From Saprospiraceae bacterium (GTDB taxonomy: Bacteria > Bacteroidota > Bacteroidia > Chitinophagales > Saprospiraceae): a stretch of 39,081 bases of DNA. The stretch covers positions 1 through 39,081 of the forward strand of contig JABWBR010000053.1 of assembly GCA_013360405.1 (NCBI GenBank), read 5' to 3'. Both the position numbers and the translations under genes were made by a program. Below the pieces are notes generated by a model. It saw only the letters and a list, made by a program, of their open reading frames with translations. It had not been told where the DNA came from and ran no database searches. Below are positions 21,307 through 30,300 of the stretch, piece by piece (the stretch's first letter is position 1; the number at the start of each line of letters is the position of its first letter).

Positions 21307-24300
21307 CTATTTCACCACCTGCACATCTCCTTTAAACAATTTTTGCTTGCCGTCTTTATACAACACGATAGCAAAATAAGCATACACATCGAGTACTGCG
21401 GGTTTGCCCCGGTGCGTGCCATTCCAGCCGTATTGCGGGTCGTTGGGCAGGAAATTGGCAACGTAAAATACGGATTCTCCCCAGCGGGAATAAATTTCGA
21501 GTTCCAGTATTTTGTCTATCCGGTCTCCTGCATAGATCATGAAAATATCGTTGATATTATCGCCGTTGGGTGAAAAGGCATTCGGAATGTAGACATCCGG
21601 TTTGAATTTGACAAAAACAGTCACCTGGTCGGCTGCTGTACAGCCGTTTTCATCGGTGACCAGCACCTGGTAGGTTAATGTCGAATCGGGGCTGGTGATC
21701 GGCTGTATACATTGGATACACGACAAGCTATCGGAAGGCGTCCAGCTAATGGTGTAATTGCCGGTTGCCGGCGTGATTGCCGCCTGCAGCTGGGTACTAT
21801 CGCCGTAATAAATCGTGACATTCGGCCCGGCATTTACAGCGATTGCCGGTGGATCCGTAAGCGTCAGGCTGGTCTGCCAGCGGCATCCGTTGGCGTCTTC
21901 AACGATGAGGGGATACACACCCGCGCCTAATCCTGAGAAGTTAGGACTTGCCACAAAAGGCTGGTCATTAAACGAATACAAATATGGCGGATTGCCTCCC
22001 GTAACCGAAGAAACAGAAATAAAGCCATTACTTTCACCGTGGCATCGAGGGTCTTGCAGGGTTACAACCGCATTTTGAGGTGGAATATTATCGGCCGCAA
22101 TGGTCACGTCATCGGTAGCTGTACAGCCGTAGGTAATGTTGGTGACGGTAAGCTGATAAACCCCTGCCGCGTTGACGTCAGGGGTGGACGTATTGATCCC
22201 CGAGGTGATGTTGCCGTCGTCGGTTGACCAAAGGTAGCTGATATGCGGCCCTGAACTTGAATTGGCGCCATTGAGCGTTACCGAAGTGACAATGCAATCG
22301 AGAGTCATATCGGGGCCGGCGTTGGCAATGGGCGCCGGCTCTATGACAACAGTGACTGCCGCCTCGCTGCCCGGGCAAGCTCCATTGGGGGCGATCAGGT
22401 AGCGGAAGCGATATGTTGCCGCTTGCTGGGCTGTTATGGCAAAAGTGCCGGCGCCAGGCTGGAAAGCTCCGCCCGAAGAAGGCACGGCAGAGATTTCGGT
22501 CCATTGCCCGCCGTTGTCCTCGCCTTGTAGTAAATCAGACAGCAGCACGGTTTCGTTAGCACCGATACAAATATGCTCGTCGGGTTCGGGTAAACCGGCG
22601 AAAACTGCAGCATCCACCTGAATAAATTGGCTGGAAAATGCAGGGCAGCCCATAGGCGGCGTAGTCTCGAGTGTAAATCGGATCTCGTAAACGCCCGCAT
22701 CGGCGTTGGTAGCGTCGAAGATGCCATTGACAATTCCCGCGGGGTTATTGCCGGCCGGGGTAGCAACTAAACTCCAGGCGCCTGGTTCGGAGGTGACCTG
22801 CAGCGCGCTTAGGTCAAGTACCCCGCCGGTATTGCACAAGGGACCGGCAGCGCTGGTCAATACGGATGGGCAATCGCAGAAAACGACCTGTACATTTACG
22901 TCGTAGATGGCTTCCTGGCATGGAGCAATGGCGCTTTGCGTCGTATAGCGGAAGATATAATTGCCCTGTGCAACGCCCGTAAAATCAAGAGTGGGGAAAG
23001 CTCCTGTTGCGCCGGAATTCTGCAAGTCGACCCAGGCGCCTCCCTGGTCGCCGCCGATGACTAATGCAGCAAAATCAAGCAACGCCGGGCCGCCGGGGCC
23101 GTTGCATATATCGACATTGGGAATCACAACGGCTGTTGGGGGCGCATTGACGGTCACGGCAATTTGTGTAGTGCCTACGCAGCCGTTTTCTGTGGCTGTA
23201 ATACCATAAGTCGCCGATGTGCCGGGGGATACGGTAATGGCCGTGCCGCTTTGTCCGGTGCTCCATACAAAAGCAGCGCCTCCGCTTACAGTCAATGTAG
23301 TAGATTGGCCGAGGCAGATAACCGGCGGAGAAGCCACGGCGACGGGCATAGGCAAGGGGTTTACAGTAACCGTTACGGGTATCGCCGAATTGCAGCCCTC
23401 ATCGATGACCGTTACACTGTAGGTCGTAGTCACCACCGGAGAAACGGTGATAGAAGCCCCGCTTTGTCCGGTGCTCCATTGGTATATGTCGCCGCCGGAG
23501 GCACTTAGCACAGCGGATTGACCCACGCATATGGTATCGGGTTGCGCTAATGCGACGGGTATAGGATTGACGGTTAAAGTGGTTGAAGCGGTAGCGCTGC
23601 ACCCATTTTCGGTAACGGTAACTGAATAAAGGGTGGTCTGCGAAGGGGATACGCTAATAACGGCATCCGTATCGCCCGTACTCCATAAATAGGCGCTACC
23701 GCCGCTTGCAGTAAGTGTGGCTGAGTCGCCGTCGCAGATCACCGGGGCGGAGGATTGGATTTCAGGTACGGGTAAAGGATTTACCACTATCCTCGTGAGG
23801 CCGGCGCCTACACAGCCGCTGTTGGTCACCGTAACTACATAGGTCGTGTTTGTAGTTGGCGATACCGTTATCGCAGCGGTTGACTGACCGCTGCTCCACT
23901 GATATGTGCCACCGCCTTCGGCTATGATTATTACGGATTCGCCGATACAAATCGTATCTGCACTGGTTGTGATGGTGGGGTTGAGCGTATCGCTCATCAT
24001 TATCGAAAGGGAGTTTATCTCTGTACACCCCTGGTTGGTTACGGTTACGGAATAGGTAGTATTTACCACTGGATTTACAGTGATCACAGCGCCACTTTGT
24101 CCGGTACTCCAGGAATAGGTGTTGCCGCCTTCTGCGGTCAGCACAACCGGAAGGCCGGGACAGATCAAGGTTGCTGATGCCGAAACCGAGGCATTGACTT
24201 CGTTGACAGTCACGGTGGCATCGGCAGTTGCGCTGCAGCCATTTTCGGTGACCGTCACCGTGTAGGTCGTAGTAGCCGTCGGTGAAACGCTGATGGTTGG

Positions 24301-27300
24301 GCCGCTGTCGCCGCTGCTCCAGGAATAGCTGGATCCTCCGCTTGCCGTCAATTGAGCGGATTGTCCAAGACAGATGGTGGCAGAGGTTGCACCGGGAACA
24401 GGTAATGGATTTACGATTACTGTTGTGGTGGTCGAATCCTGGCAGCCTTCCGCATTGGTAACTGTTACCGAGTAGGTAGTAGTGGCGGAAGGAGAAACCA
24501 GTATTGTTTCGCCCGATTGGCCGTCGCTCCACAGGTAAGTATCGCCGCCGCCGGCGGTCAGGGTGGTCGATTCACCGAAACATAAAGTATTAGAAGCTGC
24601 TGTTGCTTCGGGGGTCGGTAAAGCATTGACAGTTAACGTGATGCTGGCCAGGTTGCTACATCCGTTGTTATCGGTGACCGTCACGGTATAGTCTGTTGTA
24701 ACTGCCGGCATCACATTAATCGATGCCCCCGACTGGCCGTCGCTCCAGGAATAAGAGAGGCCGCCGGTGGCCATTAATACACTTGATTGGCCTACACAAA
24801 TTGAAGTTGGATTTGCCGTAGCCGCAGGCATGGGCAGCGGGTTCACCACCACGGTCACATCGGCAGTAGCAGAACAGCCGTTGTCGGTTGCGGTTACCGT
24901 ATATGTAACCGTGCTAGTCGGAGTAATAGAAATAGTAGCGCCGTTTTGTCCGGTGCTCCAGCTATAAGTATCACCGCCCGTGGCGGTCAGTGTAGTTGAT
25001 TGTCCTTCACATAATGCTGGGGAAGCGGCGCCGGCCGTTGGCGTTGGTAATGGATAAACTACCACGGTAATACTGGCGGAACCGCTACAGCCGTTTGAAT
25101 TTGCCTCAACGGAATAAGTGGTTGTGGCTTGTGGCGAAACGCTGATGGTTGGGCCGGGTTCGCCGGTATTCCAAAGAAAAGTATCGCCGCCCAAAGCAGT
25201 GAGTACAGTACTTTGGCCGATGCAAATCGTATCTGGCGTAGCTTCTATAGTAGGCGTCAGCGCACTGCTGACGGCAACCGTTACAGTAGCTACATCGGTA
25301 CAGCCATTATTGGTAACTGTAACCGAATAGGTTGTAGTAGCAGCCGGCGTTACCGTGATTTGAGCGCCTGATTGCCCTGTACTCCAGGCATAAGTACCGC
25401 CGCCCGTGGCTGTAAGCGTGGTAGAAAGCCCCGGGCAAACAGAAGAAAGGGCAGCTGTAGCGGTGGCTATCGTCGTATTTACCGTGACGATGGTTTGCGC
25501 TTCGCCGGTACACCCATTTTGAGTAGCTGTTACTGAAAAAGTAGTTGTTGAAGCAGGTGTAACGACAATACTCGACCCGCTTTGCCCGGTACTCCACTGG
25601 TAGATACTACCGCCGGTGGCGGTCAGGGTAGTAGATTGTCCGGCACATAAGGTCGCAGGATTCGCAGTAATTGAAGGCGTTGGCAGGGGGGTAACGACTA
25701 CGCTGACGGATGTAGCAGCCGTACAGCCGTTGTTGGTTACTGTAACCGTATAGGTAGTAGTAACGGCAGGTGAAACGGCAATGGTGGCGCCCGACTGGCC
25801 CGTGCTCCAGGCGTAAGTTCCGCCACCCGTGGCCGTGAGGGTGCCGGCTTGCCCGGCACATAAAGACCCCGGACTGGCAGCGGCGGTAGGTGTGGGTAGC
25901 GGATTTACGGTTACCGTCACATCGGCGGTAGCGGAGCAGCCATTGGTGGTCACCGTGACCTGATACGCCGTGGTAAATTGAGGGTTTACCGTTATGGTAG
26001 CGCCGGATTGGCCGGTATTCCATTGATAGGTACCGCCCCCGGTGGCCGTTAGCGTACCGGCTTGTCCGGCACAAATAGATGCAGGGCTGGCCGTGGCAGT
26101 CGGGTTGGGCAAGGGGTTTACCGTTATAGTAACGCTGCCTGTGCCCGTACAGCCGTTATTGGTGGCAGTCACCTGATAAGTTGTCGTAGAAAGCGGTGTA
26201 ACAAGAATAGCCGACCCGGATTGCCCCGTGCTCCACTGATAAGTACCGCCACCCGTGACAGTTAGTGTGCCGGCTTGTCCGGCACAAATGATCGCCGGGC
26301 TGGCAACGGCCATAGGCGTGGGGAGCGGATTTACCGTAACGACAACGCTAGCCGTACCCGTACATCCGTTATTGGTCACCGTGACTGAATAAGTTGTAGT
26401 AGAGACAGGGGATACCGTAATTGAAGACCCCGATTGCCCCGAGCTCCAGGCGTAAGTGCCGCCCCCCGTGGCTGTTAGCGTGCTGGATTGCCCGGCACAG
26501 ATAGCTGCTGGGCTGGCTGTAGCCGTAGCGCTGAGATTATTTTCGACGTTTACGGTAACAGCCGCCACATCGGTACAGCCGTTATTGGTCACGGTCACGG
26601 TATACGTAGTAGTTGTAGTAGGGTTTACCGAAATAGAAGCGCCCGACTGGCCGGTGCTCCAGGCATAAGTACCGCCACCGGTGGCAGTCAAAGTAGAAGT
26701 GAGTCCCGGACAAATTGTTGCCGGTATGGCAGTGGCGGTGGCAGTAGCTGAATTAACCGTTACTGTCACATCGGCGGTACCCGTACAGCCATTATTGGTG
26801 ACGGTTACTGTATAGGTGGTAGTTGAAGCGGGAGAAACCTGTATGGGAGATCCGAATTGTCCGCCGTTCCACTGGTAGGTACCGCCGCCGGTAGCCGTTA
26901 GCGTGCTGGATTGCCCCACACAAATATTGGGGGGATCTGCCGTGGCTGTCGGCATCGGTAACGGGTTTACGGTCACTGTTACATCGGTAGTGGCCGTACA
27001 ACCATTATTTGTCACAGTTACGATATAAGTAGTTGTAGCGGTGGGAGATACATTAATGGTAGCGCCCGTTTGGCCGGTATTCCATGCATAGGTACCGCCA
27101 CCGGTGGCCGTAAGCGTGCCGGCTTGCCCGGCACAGATAACCGCCGGGCTGGCCGTGGCTGTCGGTGTGGGCAAAGGGTTTACGGTCATTGTTACATCGG
27201 CAGTGGCCGTACAGCCATTATTTGTCACGGTTACGGTATAAGTAGTTGTAGCGGTGGGGGATACATTAATGGTAGCTCCTGTTTGGCCGGTATTCCATTG

Positions 27301-30300
27301 GTATGTTCCTCCACCGGTGGCCGTTAGCGTGCCGGCTTGCCCGGCACAAATACTGGGGGGATCGGCTGTAGCCGTCGGTGTCGGCAATGGATTTACATTA
27401 ACCGTCACGGTGGTGGTAGCGGTACAGCCGTTGGTGGTCACCGTCACGGTATAATTGGTATTCGAAGAAGGCATCACGGTCACAGAAGCGCCGATTTGTC
27501 CGTCGCTCCACTGGTAAGTGCCACCGCCGGTGGCGGTTAGCGTGCTGGCTTGCCCGGCACAAATGGTCGAGGGACTGGCAGTCGCTGTGGCCGAGGGGAG
27601 AGGAGTCACGTTGACGGTTACCTCGGCGGTACCCGTACAGCCGCTATTGGTCACCGTAACGGTATAAGTAGTAGTTCCAGTTGGAGATACCATAATGGGA
27701 GAGCCGGATTGTCCCGTGCTCCATGTATAGGTTCCGCCGCCCGTGGCAGATAGTGTGCTGGATTGCCCGGCACATATAGTCGTTGGGGTTGCCGTAGCCG
27801 TAGCCGTTAGGCTAGGATCCACCGTGACCGCCACCGTGGCGGTGCCGGTACAGCCGTTATTGGTAGCCGTTACCGAAAAGGTAGTTGTGGTGGTAGGCGA
27901 CACGGTGATGGAAGCTCCTGACTGGCCGGTACTCCAGCTATAAGTATCTCCACCCGAGGCAGTTAACACGGAACCCTGACCCGGACAAACCGTAGTTGGA
28001 CTGGCAGTGACTGTAGGCGTCAATATAGCGCCGACGGTGACGGTAACTTGTTCTACATCTACACATCCATTGTTTGTTACCGTTACCGAATAAGTAGTCG
28101 TAGCACCAGGGGTTACCGTGATAGAAGCGCCGGTTTCCCCTGTGCTCCATTGATAGGTGCCGCCGCCGGTAGCCATCAACACAGAAGACAGTCCGGGGCA
28201 GACCGTGGAGGGGCTTGCGGACACACTTGCCACGGTTGAAATGACATTTACCGTGACGGAAGCTTCGTCTGTACAGCCGTTACTATCGGTGACGGTGACG
28301 GAGAAAGTGGTGGTGGTACCGATTGCCACACTGAAAGTAGCGGTTGTTTGTCCTGAACTCCATTGGTATGTACTGCCGCCGGTGGCTGTCAGCTGTACGG
28401 GGTTTCCTGCGCAGATAGTAGCGGGGTTGGCGGTGGCCGTGGCGGTAACTGTGTTCACCGTTACGGTTACGTCGGCTTCGTCGGTACAGCCGTTATTGGT
28501 AACGGTGACGGTGTAGGTAGTAGTTGCCGAAGGCGCCACGGTTATCGATGCGCCTATTTGCCCGGTGCTCCAGGCATAGGTTCCGCCGCCGGCAGCGGTC
28601 AGGGTGCTAGTCTCTCCTTCGCAGATCGCTGTGGGGCTTGCCGAGGCCTGGGCGGTGACGGTATTTACGTTAACGGTCACGTTGGCTACGGCCGGACAAC
28701 CGCCGTTGGTTACTGTAACGGTATAAGTTGTTGTGGCCGTTGGGTTTACGGTGACAGGCGAACCGGATTGCCCGGTGCTCCAGGCATAGGTTCCGCCGCC
28801 CGTGGCAGATAGTGTGCTGGCTTGCCCAGCACATATAGTCGTGGGGCTAGCGCTTGCCGTAGCCGTCACCGAATTAACGTTTACCGTGACAGTAGCCACG
28901 TCCGTACAGCCGTTGTTGGTCACCGTGACGGAAAAAGTAGTAGTTGTGCCGACCACAACAGGTATGGTGGCGCCTGTTTGCCCGGTACTCCACAAGTATA
29001 TACCCCCGCCGGTGGCGGTTAGCATACTCACCTGCCCGGCACAAACCGTACTTGGGTTGGCCGTTGCTGTTGCCGTCACCGAATTCACGGTTACGGTCAC
29101 ATTGGCCACATCCGTACAGCCATTATTGGTGACGGTGACGGAATAGGTAGTTGTGGCCGTAGGCGCTACCGTTATCGAGGCGCCGCTTTGTCCGGTGCTC
29201 CAGGCATAGGTGCCTCCGCCGGTAGCCGTCAGGGTGCTTGTTGCTCCTTCGCAAATCGCTGTGGGGCTTGCTGTTGCCTGTGCGTTGACAACAGTCACAT
29301 TTACGGTCACGTTGGCTACATCGGTACAGCCGTTATTGGTCACCGTAACAGAATAAGTCGAAGATGTCGAAGGACTCACGGCAATGCCCGCGCCGGTTTG
29401 CCCCGTACTCCAGACATAGGTTCCGCCACCCGTAGCGGTCAATACTGAAGCGCCACCTTCACAAATCACTGATGGGGCTGCAGAGGCGGTAGCAGTTACG
29501 GAATTCACCGTCACTGTGAGGCTTGCCACATCGGTACAGCCGTTATTGGTCACCGTCACCGTGTAGGTAGTGGTTGATGCAGGAGAAATGCTGATTGTTG
29601 ATCCGGTTTGTCCCGTGCTCCAGGCATATGTACCTCCGCCGCTGGCCGTTAGTGTGCCGGCTTGCCCGGCACAAATAGTCATTGGGCTAGCCATGATCGA
29701 GGCGTTTACGGTATTAACCACCACGTTAATGATCGCGTCGTCGGAGCAGCCGTTGTTTGTCACCGTTACGGTGTAAGCCGTAGTTACTGCTGGTGACACG
29801 ATAATAGAAGCGCCGGTTTCTCCCGTGCTCCAACTGTAGGTACCACCTCCGCTGGCTGTGACGGTAGCGAACTGGCCTTCGCAGATCGGATTGGGGTTGG
29901 CGACAGCCGAAGCGGTGACGGTATTTACTGTGACGGTAACGGTGGCTACGTCGGTACAGCCGTTATTGGTGACGGTCACGGTATAAGTTGTAGTGGCTGT
30001 GGGGGTTACAGTGATGGCAGCCCCGGATTGTCCGGTGTTCCAGGCATAGGTGCCTCCTCCCGTGGCCGTTAGTGTGCTGGCTTGCCCAGCACAAATAGTC
30101 GTTGGATCAGCCGATACCGAGGCGGTCACGGTATTGATAGTTACCGTCACGGTAGCCACGTCGGTACAGCCGTTATTGGTGACGGTCACGGTGTAAGTTG
30201 TGGTGGCCGTAGGATTCACTGTAATAGTAGCGCCGGATTGGCCGGTACTCCAGGCATAGGTACCACCGCCGGTTGCGGTTAGCTGTACGGGGTCGCCGGA